Below are positions 47,612 to 55,557 of a stretch of 64,000 bases of DNA, one piece after another. The notes beneath the pieces were generated by a model, which was not told the DNA's origin, ran no database searches, and was given only the letters and a program-made list of their open reading frames with translations. This stretch comes from Lachnospiraceae bacterium (GTDB lineage Bacteria; Bacillota; Clostridia; Lachnospirales; Lachnospiraceae), in the NCBI GenBank assembly GCA_910575565.1, contig CAJTFL010000001.1:62001-126000 (forward strand), in the 5' to 3' direction. The translations under genes were made by a program, and so were the position numbers. Each line of letters opens with the position of its first letter. Position 1 is the first letter of the stretch.

Positions 47612-48748
47612 ATGGAGTATTTAGTTGAAGGGTTAATGAAGGTTACTTGGCAGCAGATGGTGATGTATGGGATTGGGATCCTGCTGATCTGGCTGGCGGT
47701 AAAGAAAGAGTATGAACCGGCTTTGCTGCTGCCTATGGGTTTTGGGGCTATCTTAGTGAATCTGCCTGCCAGCGGGGTGGTGAATCAGATGATGCCTGGG
47801 GTAGGCGAGGTAAGGGGAGTGATCCAATGGCTTTTTGAGGTAGGGATTGAGGCGTCGGAAGCCATGCCGGTTTTGCTTTTTATCGGCATCGGCGCGATGA
47901 TTGATTTCGGCCCCCTTTTGTCTCAGCCGATTATGTTCCTTTTTGGGGCGGCGGCTCAGTTTGGCATCTTTTTTGCTATCTGTGCGGCTTCCCTGATGGG
48001 ATTTTCCTTAAAGGATGCCGCCTCTATCGGGATTATCGGTGCGGCGGACGGTCCTACCTCCATCCTGGTATCCCAGGTGCTTCATTCTAAGTATGTGGGA
48101 GCCATCGCAGTGGCAGCTTATTCCTATATGGCGTTGGTTCCCATAGTGCAGCCTTTTGCCATAAAGCTGGTGACGACGAAAAAAGAGCGCGCGATCCATA
48201 TGGAATACCAGCCGGGAAGCGTGTCTAAGGCCATGCGGATTGCCTTCCCCATTGTGACGACGATTATCGTAGGGTTTATCGCCCCGGCATCGGTGGCGTT
48301 AGTTGGCTTTTTAATGTTTGGGAATCTGCTGAGAGAATGCGGCGTGTTAAATAACTTGTCGGATGCGGCGCAGACGGATCTGGCGAATCTGATTACGCTG
48401 CTTTTGGGCATTACCATTTCCTTTAGCATGAAGGCGGAGGCCTTTGTCCATATGGATACCTTGATGATCATGGGTATCGGCCTTTTGGCTTTTGTGTTCG
48501 ATACCATTGGCGGGGTAATGTTTGCCAAATTTGTCAATCTGTTCCGAAAGAAAAAGCTGAACCCGATGATTGGCGCAGCCGGGATCTCTGCCTTCCCCAT
48601 GTCCTCCCGCGTGGTGCAAAAGCTGGCGGCCAAGGAAGAGCCGGGGAATATTATCCTGATGCACGCGGCGGGGGCGAATGTGTCCGGGCAGATTGCCTCG
48701 GTGATTGCCGGGGGGATTGTGATTAACCTGGTAAGCCGATATTTATAG
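47612..48748 (+). CDS. oadB: Second Na+-translocating decarboxylase beta subunit
   Basis: 378 residues from ATG 47612 (GAGAGGAGG upstream; the frame opens earlier inside the riboswitch terminator). The motifs match the OadB at 19965: IGIGAMIDFGPLLSQP, IIGAADGPTSILVSQ, NPMIGAAGISAFPMSSRVVQ and ILMHAAGANVSGQIAS. The first aspartate and GxDGPTS motifs needed for Na+ coupling are intact. No soluble carboxyltransferase or biotin carrier gene lies nearby; a 40-residue OadG-like gene follows. It must either share soluble subunits with the first operon or act separately. Confidence 0.93.
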   Translation: MEYLVEGLMKVTWQQMVMYGIGILLIWLAVKKEYEPALLLPMGFGAILVNLPASGVVNQMMPGVGEVRGVIQWLFEVGIEASEAMPVLLFIGIGAMIDFGPLLSQPIMFLFGAAAQFGIFFAICAASLMGFSLKDAASIGIIGAADGPTSILVSQVLHSKYVGAIAVAAYSYMALVPIVQPFAIKLVTTKKERAIHMEYQPGSVSKAMRIAFPIVTTIIVGFIAPASVALVGFLMFGNLLRECGVLNNLSDAAQTDLANLITLLLGITISFSMKAEAFVHMDTLMIMGIGLLAFVFDTIGGVMFAKFVNLFRKKKLNPMIGAAGISAFPMSSRVVQKLAAKEEPGNIILMHAAGANVSGQIASVIAGGIVINLVSRYL

Positions 48749-48813
48749 GAGAGGTTGCAACGGTGAAGGTACTGAACAGTTACGAAAGGTTTTATGGGAG
48801 AGGAGGAAAAGAA

Positions 48814-48936
48814 ATGACGGATCAGTTTCTGATTACCTTGGAGATTATGGCAAAAGGAATGGGCGGGATTTTTGCCGCCTGCCTGGTGATTATGGCGGCA
48901 GTGTGGGTGATGGGGAAAATCAGCGGGAAAAAGTAA
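48814..48936 (+). CDS. Tiny OadG-like decarboxylase gamma subunit
   Basis: 40 residues, with GAGAGGAGG ideally before the ATG and 65 bp after the second oadB. The peptide is MTDQFLITLEIMAKGMGGIF, then AACLVIMAAVWVMGKISGKK: a short amphipathic start, one membrane helix and a lysine tail. OadG subunits have the same plan with a longer tail. Position and topology make it the likely minimal gamma partner of OadB. Confidence 0.75.
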   Translation: MTDQFLITLEIMAKGMGGIFAACLVIMAAVWVMGKISGKK

Positions 48937-48981
48937 AGGGACTTGGCTCATTGCCCGCGGAAATGAAGGGAGAGATGAAGG

Positions 48982-50070
48982 ATGAGAGAGATAAGGCGGA
49001 AAATTGTGCTGGCTGGGTGTATGGCTGCGGTTATGGCACTGTCTGCGGGATGCTTGGGAAAAAAGATTGATACCAGAGTTACCTTTGAGGCGGAGGAAGA
49101 GACGGAAAAAGCGAAAAGCAAAAAGGAAAAGTCTGGAAAAAAGGATAAGGCCAGCCAGGAAACTATGGATGAGGCGGCGTTAAAGGAGCTGGAGCAGGAA
49201 TTGTATGACGCTTATATTCAAGTAAATAATGCCATGCTTGGTTCTTTGGCCGAAGGGATTGACCGTTACTTTGAAGAGGTGAAGTTCCAGGAAAAATTTT
49301 CTACAGTGGAAAAGACGTACCAGTGCCAGCCGATCGAAGAGGATTTCTATGATCAGATCAATCGGGCGAAAAAATTGCTGGACAAAAAGCCGGATGAGGA
49401 CGAATTGGATCAGGCTTTTCTGGATTTGTACCCGGTGATGAAGGAGCTGGCCCAAACCTTGGATCAGGTGCATGAGTATACGGATTCGGAAGAGTATAAA
49501 AAGGATAAATACGCCGAGGGCAAAAAGCTTCACGCCCTTATCTGGGCAGATTATGAGGAATATAAGTCTTTGGGGAATGCTTTTATCGAAAAATTAAGCG
49601 ACAAAGCTTCCCAGCAGGATGAGGCGGTATTAGAAGAATTGAAAGAAAGCGGGATGGAGGCGACTTATGCGTTCAATGTAATGATTAATACGGCTCAGGA
49701 GATCCAGCGGGAGATTAGCAGCCAGGGGATTAATGATGTTCAGGTGGTTGATTTGGATATTGACAAGCTGCAAGGCCTGTATGACCGTTACATGGATAAT
49801 GTGAAGGCAAGTTTGGATCATTTGGCTGACGAGGAGGCCATGGCGGCGGAAGGTTATCCGGTAAACTCTCCTCATTACCATTCCTTTGAGACGGCTATCA
49901 AAGATTCCCAGACAGCGCTGTCCGGATTGTTTAGGCGGGTCAGGGAGCAGAAGCCGGTGGATGAAATTTATCTGGATGCCGATGAGCCTGGGGAGGGGAC
50001 GATCCGGAAATTTGACGATACCGTGGGGGTTTTGATTGAGGAATATAATCAGCTGTTGACGGGCGGGTGA
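48982..50070 (+). CDS. DUF3829-like lipoprotein
   Basis: 362 residues. The signal peptide ends in a lipobox (ALSAGC; C23), followed by a Lys/Glu-rich linker and an all-helical domain (about 60-355) like the DUF3829/YiiG lipoproteins, whose role is unknown. GGGAGAGATGAAGG precedes the ATG. It lies 45 bp after the small OadG-like gene and may share the riboswitch transcript. Confidence 0.8.
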   Translation: MREIRRKIVLAGCMAAVMALSAGCLGKKIDTRVTFEAEEETEKAKSKKEKSGKKDKASQETMDEAALKELEQELYDAYIQVNNAMLGSLAEGIDRYFEEVKFQEKFSTVEKTYQCQPIEEDFYDQINRAKKLLDKKPDEDELDQAFLDLYPVMKELAQTLDQVHEYTDSEEYKKDKYAEGKKLHALIWADYEEYKSLGNAFIEKLSDKASQQDEAVLEELKESGMEATYAFNVMINTAQEIQREISSQGINDVQVVDLDIDKLQGLYDRYMDNVKASLDHLADEEAMAAEGYPVNSPHYHSFETAIKDSQTALSGLFRRVREQKPVDEIYLDADEPGEGTIRKFDDTVGVLIEEYNQLLTGG

Positions 50071-50209
50071 TGTGTTTGGCTTTTTGGTTTTAAACGGTTC
50101 AAGTTTTTTGGCGTGAGCGTACATCCATAAAAGGGAAGTTAAGGAGAGCTTAAAGAATTGATCGTTTGTGTGAAAAATTGGTGGGATTTTGCAGGGGATC
50201 TATGTTATA

Positions 50210-50400
50210 ATTTTAAATAAATAGTTCAGCCAGTGGAAAGCGCATGAAGGAAAATCATGCTCGCATGAATTATCCTTTATCGTTTTTCACTGAGGGAGCG
50301 CCCGTTTATGAGCAAAAGGAGCTGCGCAAGCAGCGGAAAGCGCCGCAAGGCGCGATTTTGCGAATGGTGCGGGCTGAACGGACGGTAGATTTTAAATAAA
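50210..50400 (+). repeat. Dispersed repeat family B, copy 3
   Basis: Same order of hairpins as copies 1 and 2. Its tip reads CATGC/GCATG and its third hairpin GCGCC/GGCGC where copy 2 has CGTGC/GCACG and GTGCC/GGCAC. ATTTTAAATAAA occurs at both edges of this copy, as a possible target duplication. Confidence 0.87.
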
Positions 50401-50544
50401 AATTTATGCTTTGTCAACTTGGATAACTGGTGAGTGAATTTTGACGCTGGGGTGTTTTGGAGGATATTGGGGTGGATGGAGGGAGTTGGTGCTTCTTATG
50501 ATGAGTTTATTGGTTTAGATAAGGCACATAGGCTAACGAGTTCG
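50401..50544. other. Non-coding spacer without recognised features
   Basis: Between repeat B copy 3 and the long hairpin. I see no gene, clear promoter or known RNA. Confidence 0.5.
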
Positions 50545-50677
50545 CCATCTGTGGTGGATGTACACACGAAAACGCGCTCTCGCTCGGGATAAAACGGAAC
50601 GGACACTAAGCTCGAAAAGACCTCGCTAAGTGCCGCCGTTTTATACGGTTTTCTTTGTGTACACGCACCACAGACGG
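50545..50677 (+). repeat. Long hairpin element of unknown class
   Basis: CCATCTGTGGTGGATGTACAC (from 50545, shown in part as CATCTGTGGTGG) pairs with the segment ending at 50677 (GTGTACACGCACCACAGACGG in part as CACCACAGACGG). Inside it GATAAAACGG (50588-50597) pairs with CCGTTTTATAC (50636-50646). The structured GC-rich DNA continues to about 50,850. A 79-residue open frame across it is not convincing. It could be a small mobile element or a structured RNA. Confidence 0.6.
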
Positions 50678-50865
50678 CTAGCGTACTGTATCATTGATAC
50701 TCAGCCAAACCTCCTTGTCCAGGCTTCCATCGGACTGCGTTGCCTTCACTCAACGATGCCACCGCAGAGCCTGCCCCAGCGAAGCGAGGGTATCGCCTCG
50801 TTCAGGCGCCTTGCCGCTGAAACCCTGTTCAGCGGAGTTTTGACAGATATCAACGATACAATACA

Positions 50866-50905
50866 CTAGTGTAGTGACCTGAATATAATCAGATCACTAC
50901 ACTAG
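50866..50905. promoter_or_regulatory. Perfect 12-bp inverted repeat upstream of the epimerase gene
   Basis: CTAGTGTAGTGA (50866-50877) and TCACTACACTAG (50894-50905) are perfect inverted repeats with a 16-base loop. No T run follows, so an operator is more likely than a terminator; it may also be the end of the structured element before it. A TTGACA follows near 50965. Confidence 0.55.
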
Positions 50906-51100
50906 GTACTGGTTTGCGGAAAGTGCCGTTTTGCTTGCCAGTGCAGCAGCAAAAAAGTAAAACTATTGACAAAAAAATGATAAAAATAACGTTTTGCTTA
51001 AACTGTTTGCCTAATGGCAGAGAGATAAAATGAGGAAAGGAGCAGAGCATTCCGTATCCTAAAATGAGAAATTCACGGATTCATAGGATGCCAAAAGAAC

Positions 51101-52348
51101 ATGAGCGGAAAAAATCCGAAATATCAAATCAACACAAAGGAAAACAAGGCGTTTTTGCAGGAAATTTGTCAAAATCTCCTTGATTTTGGCCATCAGTTCC
51201 CGTCGCCAGGGGGAAGTTCCTACTACTTGGGGGACGACGGGGCTCCTTGGGCAGATCGCAGCCGGGAGACATGGATTACCTGCCGGATGATCCATGTGTA
51301 CAGCATCGGCGCGTTTTTAGGCCATAAGGGAAGCGAAGCCCTTGTGGATGCCGGGCTTAAGGGGCTTATGGGCGAGCTTAAGGACAAGGAAAACGGCGGC
51401 TGGTATGCCGGACTGACTGCCGCAGGGGAAATCCTTCCCACTAAGCAGTGCTATGCCCACGCCTTTGTGATCCTGGCTGCATCCTCTGCCATGCTGGCAG
51501 GGAGGGAAGGGGCCAAGGAGCTTCTGGAAGAAGCGCTGGAGCTGTACGATCTTCGGTTCTGGAATGAGGAAGAGGGGCTGTCCTGCGATACCTGGAATAC
51601 CGAGTTCACTCTTTTGGATGATTACCGGGGCATAAATGCCAATATGCATACCGTGGAAGCTTTCCTTGCCGTGGCGGATGCCACGGGCCAGGAAAAGTAC
51701 CGGGAAAGGGCAGGGCGTGTTATCAATCGCGTAATCGAATGGGCTGTTAGGAACGACTGGCGGATCCCGGAGCATTTTACCAAGGATTGGGAGGCGGATT
51801 TAGAGTGCAATAAAGACCGGCCAGACGATCCCTTTAAGCCTTACGGAGCCACTCCCGGCCATGGGATCGAGTGGGCGAGGCTGATTGCCCAGTGGACGTT
51901 GTCAACGGATGAAGAACATCGCTTAAGGCTTGCAAAATTTTATATTGAAGCCGCTGAGAATTTATTTAACCGTGCCATTGAAGACGGCTGGAATGCGGAC
52001 GGAGCGCCGGGGATCGTGTATACCACGGACTGGGAAGGAAGGCCGGTAGTCCATGACCGGATGCACTGGACCTTGGCTGAGGCCATTAATACTGCGGCCA
52101 TTCTTTACCGCATAACCGGAAGGCTTAAATACGAAAAAAATTACAGCGAGTTTATGGAGTACCTGGATGAAACCGTATTGGATCACGTAAACGGATCCTG
52201 GTTCCACCAGCTGGATGAGAAAAACCGGGTAATCGGCACGGTATGGCCTGGAAAGTCGGATATTTACCATGCCCTCCAGTCTACATTGATTCCGTACTAT
52301 GCGCCGGGCGTGTCCATTGCGCTGGCGGTGAAGGATAAGCTGCGTTAA
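51101..52348 (+). CDS. AGE family epimerase/isomerase (N-acylglucosamine 2-epimerase-like)
   Basis: 415 residues forming an (alpha/alpha)6 barrel. Conserved pieces: RMIHVYSIGAFLGH, CYAHAFVILAASSA, NANMHTVEAFLAVADATG (active-site His), PGHGIEWARLIAQW and RMHWTLAEAINTAA. The family interconverts sugars at C2 (GlcNAc/ManNAc, mannose/fructose, sulfoquinovose pathway isomers); specificity cannot be assigned. The ribosome site is weak. Single gene. Confidence 0.9.
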   Translation: MSGKNPKYQINTKENKAFLQEICQNLLDFGHQFPSPGGSSYYLGDDGAPWADRSRETWITCRMIHVYSIGAFLGHKGSEALVDAGLKGLMGELKDKENGGWYAGLTAAGEILPTKQCYAHAFVILAASSAMLAGREGAKELLEEALELYDLRFWNEEEGLSCDTWNTEFTLLDDYRGINANMHTVEAFLAVADATGQEKYRERAGRVINRVIEWAVRNDWRIPEHFTKDWEADLECNKDRPDDPFKPYGATPGHGIEWARLIAQWTLSTDEEHRLRLAKFYIEAAENLFNRAIEDGWNADGAPGIVYTTDWEGRPVVHDRMHWTLAEAINTAAILYRITGRLKYEKNYSEFMEYLDETVLDHVNGSWFHQLDEKNRVIGTVWPGKSDIYHALQSTLIPYYAPGVSIALAVKDKLR

Positions 52349-52389
52349 AATAATTTATTTTGCAGCAGTTTTTTAGTAGGTGAGAGGAG

Positions 52390-53066
52390 GTGTTTGGGCT
52401 GGAAGCAAAATACCATATGACACGGGAGGAAAATATTTTTGTCGCAAAGCGGAACATTATCGACTATATTTGGAAAAGCGCAAGGCTGGAAGGATTGGCA
52501 GTGACTTATCCGGATACGGAAGCAATTTTTAATGGAATGAGCGTACAAGGTCAGATATTATAGCAGTAAATAACTTAAAGCACGCATGGCAGTTTGTGCT
52601 TGATACATTGGATTATCCTATAGATTATCCTTTTGTTTGCAAGATTAACCAATATGTAGGCGGCGACAACTTGATTATCCGGGCGGGCTATCTGCGGGAT
52701 GTTCCGGTAAGCATTGGCGGTACGGTACGGAAACGGGATATGCCTATTGAATCTCAAATTAAAGAAGAGATGGAAGAGATTGGAAAGATGAACAATCCTA
52801 CGGACAGGGCACTTACGATGATGCTTTACCTTGTACGGAAGCAGATGTTTTTGGATGGCAATAAGCGTACATCTATGCTGGCAGGCAATCATGTGATGAT
52901 TGCAAATGGATGCGGCATTATTTCCGTTCCCATTGAATTGCAGCCGACTTTTACCAAAATGCTAATTGCGTTTTATGAATCTAATGATGTGAAAGAGATT
53001 AAAATGTTTCTGTATGAAAACTGCATTGACGGGATTGAGTTTAGGCCTTTGCAGGAGGAAGGGTAA
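52390..53066 (+). pseudogene. Frameshifted Fic family gene
   Basis: A first frame from GTG 52390 (or ATG 52417, MTREENIFVAKRNIIDYIWK) runs to TAG 52561-52563 after GMSVQGQIL. The continuation DIIAVNNLKHAWQFVLDTLD is in another frame from 52554 to 53066. Together they read as one Fic-like protein of about 225 residues with the core MFLDGNKRTSMLAGN, a GNKRT variant of the Fic GNGR motif. A net shift near 52551-52553 breaks it unless there is a sequencing error. Fic proteins usually AMPylate or phosphorylate targets. Confidence 0.78.
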
Positions 53067-53175
53067 ACGATATACAGGATGTTAATGGCAAAAGGAGTAT
53101 TGTGTAATTTATGATACTCCTTTGTTTTATATAAATAATGGGACATTAAACGAGCATGGGCAGGAGGAAATAAAT

Positions 53176-53649
53176 ATGGGCGGCTTGTTTGACAAATTAT
53201 TCAGAAAGGGTTCTTGGCAGGAATCAAAGGATAAACCAAATGAAAAATTTCGTTATGAACTTGGGGATGGCTATTATTTAGCATATGAAATGAAATCAAA
53301 TGGATATGGTGGATATTGTGATGTAAATGTATGTTTATATGAAGGAAATAAAATGGTTCGGCAGATGACCGATGAACATGGGAAGTTTAAGGATTTTCCA
53401 GGGGTGGAACATGGAGACTGGGAAAAGGAGCTTATATTTCCATTTGAGGCAATAACTAAATTTACAGTTGGATATAATCCGTTTGGAAATAATGGGCTTG
53501 CAGAGTTTGTCTGGATGGTTCAGCCAGATGGGCGTTATTGGGGAGATGATGGATTTGGCATGGAAAAAGATAAAGAAATTATGTTGTATGCAAAATTTGA
53601 TAAAACGGGACGTTTTGTTACGCCATTTAAAAATGATAAGTTAAAATAG
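53176..53649 (+). CDS. Hypothetical cytoplasmic protein
   Basis: 157 residues from ATG 53176 (AGGAGGAAA upstream; the frame opens at 53122). Starts MGGLFDKLFRKGSWQESK and is rich in Gly, Tyr, Trp and acidic residues with no membrane segment. I do not recognise the family. Codon use is AT-rich, like the accessory block that follows. Confidence 0.65.
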   Translation: MGGLFDKLFRKGSWQESKDKPNEKFRYELGDGYYLAYEMKSNGYGGYCDVNVCLYEGNKMVRQMTDEHGKFKDFPGVEHGDWEKELIFPFEAITKFTVGYNPFGNNGLAEFVWMVQPDGRYWGDDGFGMEKDKEIMLYAKFDKTGRFVTPFKNDKLK

Positions 53650-53970
53650 TCAGAAAAGAGAACTATGGCAATGTAGAATAAGATTAATGATTTTAGAATT
53701 TAATTTTATAAAATTTTAGGTAATCTCTGGTTGCGTTTTTTAATAATTCTTTTTTCATTACTAGAAATACTATAATATAAAATAAAAAAAATAAGTATAA
53801 TTAAAAATATTGTAATTATTTCTAAGATACGGTATACTTATTGTGAGTTTTGCATAAAAAATAAAATTTCTACAATGATTTTGTACAAAAAATATCAATT
53901 AGTTGTGAGTGAATGCCAGTAAATGTAGAAAAAAATATGAAATTTAAAGAAGAAGGCAGGAATTACAAGG
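53650..53970. other. Very AT-rich intergenic region
   Basis: About 320 bp with no gene, mostly A/T runs. TTGTGAGTTTTGCAT and TTGTGAGTGAATGCC are two similar segments near 53840 and 53903 that could be regulatory. It marks the edge of the low-GC accessory block. Confidence 0.5.
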
Positions 53971-54540
53971 ATGGGAATAAAGGAAAATTCAAAGATACAT
54001 ATTGAAGAGGTAATTAACGCTGAACAGTGTGCCGCTAAACGAAATTCTACCAATTTAGAAATAATTCATAAGTACAAAGAGGATTTAGATAAAGAATTAG
54101 AAAAAGTTGTGTTGGAGGAATTTACTTTTTATCAAGAAGTTTGTCAGTATATTCGAAATATTAAAATACCTTCTTTTATGAAGCCCTATAATAAAATTCG
54201 AGTTCGAGATGACAAATTTGATGATGCAGATATCGATGCACCTAAATTTTATCTTTATGCATATATTGACAAAAATACATGGAGTAATATTCGAAACGGA
54301 AGAAAGCAGTTGAGTAAAGAGAGTGCCTTAAAATTGGTAATTGCTTTGCAATTAAGTGAAGAACAGGCTAATCAGTTACTGCGTAAAGTATCCATGGTTT
54401 TAAATAATATAGATTACAGGGATCAAATTGTAATTGCTCTTCTGAAAGCACATTGTTATGATCCGGATGAAGCTAGTATGGTTTTGGAATGGTATAGTAA
54501 AAATGGAAAAGTGAAATTTGAAAATATTTACGAGTTATAA
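53971..54540 (+). CDS. Helix-turn-helix-like accessory protein, paralogue 1
   Basis: 189 residues. The C-terminal half (about 92-185) aligns with the protein at 54871: YAYIDKNTWSNIR, SKESALKLVIALQL, E-A-LL-K, then RDQIVIALL. It looks like a divergent XRE-type helix-turn-helix with a helical extension; from memory, a comparable C-terminal module occurs in other Firmicutes, for instance on macro-domain proteins. The N-terminal part is helical and charged. Ribosome site AGAAGGCAGG. Likely DNA-binding or an adaptor; function unknown. Confidence 0.7.
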   Translation: MGIKENSKIHIEEVINAEQCAAKRNSTNLEIIHKYKEDLDKELEKVVLEEFTFYQEVCQYIRNIKIPSFMKPYNKIRVRDDKFDDADIDAPKFYLYAYIDKNTWSNIRNGRKQLSKESALKLVIALQLSEEQANQLLRKVSMVLNNIDYRDQIVIALLKAHCYDPDEASMVLEWYSKNGKVKFENIYEL

Positions 54541-54562
54541 GTATATTCATAAATTTTGTTAT

Positions 54563-54848
54563 AATATAGCTTATCGAAATTTGCGGAGCAAATTTCGATA
54601 AAAGGCGCGAAGCGCCATAAATCTAATGACAGGGTTCGCGAAGCGGTTCCTGGAATATAGCTTATTAGGAATTGTGTAGTAATTTCCGGTAAAAGGCGAG
54701 ATATGGTGCTGTAAATCATATTAAAAGATTCGCGATAGAGGTTTCTATAATATAGTTTATCTGGAATTATGAAGGAATTCCTGATAAAAGGTGTGCTTTT
54801 AGCGCTATAAACTGGATTACAGGATTTGCAAGAACAGTTCCTATAATA
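54563..54848 (+). repeat. Three-unit structured tandem repeat between the paralogues
   Basis: Units begin AATATAG at 54563, 54654 and 54749 (spacings 91, 95, 96). Each has a TTAT...ATAA-closed hairpin: TTATCGAAATTTGC/GCAAATTTCGATAA, TTATTAGGAATT/AATTTCCGGTAA and TTATCTGGAATT/GAATTCCTGATAA. The stem sequences differ but pairing is kept. A GGCGC/GCGCC hairpin and a TTCGCGAAGCGG-like segment follow in unit 1. TATAAT begins at 54560. Confidence 0.8.
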
Positions 54849-54870
54849 TTGCACAAGTAGAGGAGAATTA

Positions 54871-55476
54871 ATGAAAAATTTAAAAATAAATATTGAAGAA
54901 CAATTAAACTCTCAATATGCGAAGCAAGTAAGGTTGGCAGAAGAAAACGAATGTATTCATTATTTGAAAAAGGTAAATGTTGAATTGGAAGAGCTTTCTA
55001 AAGGAAACAATGTTTCCTTGTATGATGAGATATGTAATTATATAAGAAGAATTAATGAAAATAAGAAAAGGGATAAAGATGGAAATAAGAATGCTCCTTT
55101 TGAGAAAAAAAGTGGAAAATTAGATGAGAAAGAATTTTATAAATATGCTTATATAGATAAAAACACTTGGAGCAACATAAGGTTAAATGCAAAAGGAATA
55201 AGTAAGGAAAGTGCATTGAAATTAGTGATTGCTCTTCAACTAGAAGAGGATGAAGCAAAAAGATTACTAAAAAAGGCATCGTGGAGCTTTGATGTTAGCG
55301 AACAACGTGACAGAGTAATTCTTGCATTATTACATATCCATTGTTTTCATCCTGAGGAAGCGGCTGAACTGCTTGACGTGTATAGTAAAGATAAAAATAA
55401 CCCATTTATCAATATTTATGATATGGAAAAAATTAGAAAAAATAGAAAAAATTTCCCTCAGTGCAGGAATACTTGA
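54871..55476 (+). CDS. Helix-turn-helix-like accessory protein, paralogue 2
   Basis: 201 residues, with AGAGGAG before the ATG. It shares with the 53971 protein the block YAYIDKNTWSNIR...SKESALKLVIALQLEEDEAKRLLKKAS (here about residues 92-140) and the RDRVILALLHIHCFHPEEAAELLDVYS extension. The N-terminal half differs, so the two may carry different partners on a common module. Very Lys-rich. Followed 81 bp later by the membrane-segment gene. Confidence 0.7.
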   Translation: MKNLKINIEEQLNSQYAKQVRLAEENECIHYLKKVNVELEELSKGNNVSLYDEICNYIRRINENKKRDKDGNKNAPFEKKSGKLDEKEFYKYAYIDKNTWSNIRLNAKGISKESALKLVIALQLEEDEAKRLLKKASWSFDVSEQRDRVILALLHIHCFHPEEAAELLDVYSKDKNNPFINIYDMEKIRKNRKNFPQCRNT

Positions 55477-55557
55477 AAAAATATATATGGTAAAATGGCA
55501 TAAAAGAAAAGATAAGTTTTCCTAATTAAAAAATATTGATAAAAGGAGGATTCAATA

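Noticed and set aside
50630..50869. 79-codon frame across the long hairpin element
   Set aside because: It covers the 3' arm of a long inverted repeat and structured GC-rich DNA, lacks a ribosome site, and is better explained as part of the repeat.
54563..54848. Tandem repeat considered as a CRISPR array
   Set aside because: Units are 91-96 bp, diverged, contiguous and without spacers, and no cas genes are near.
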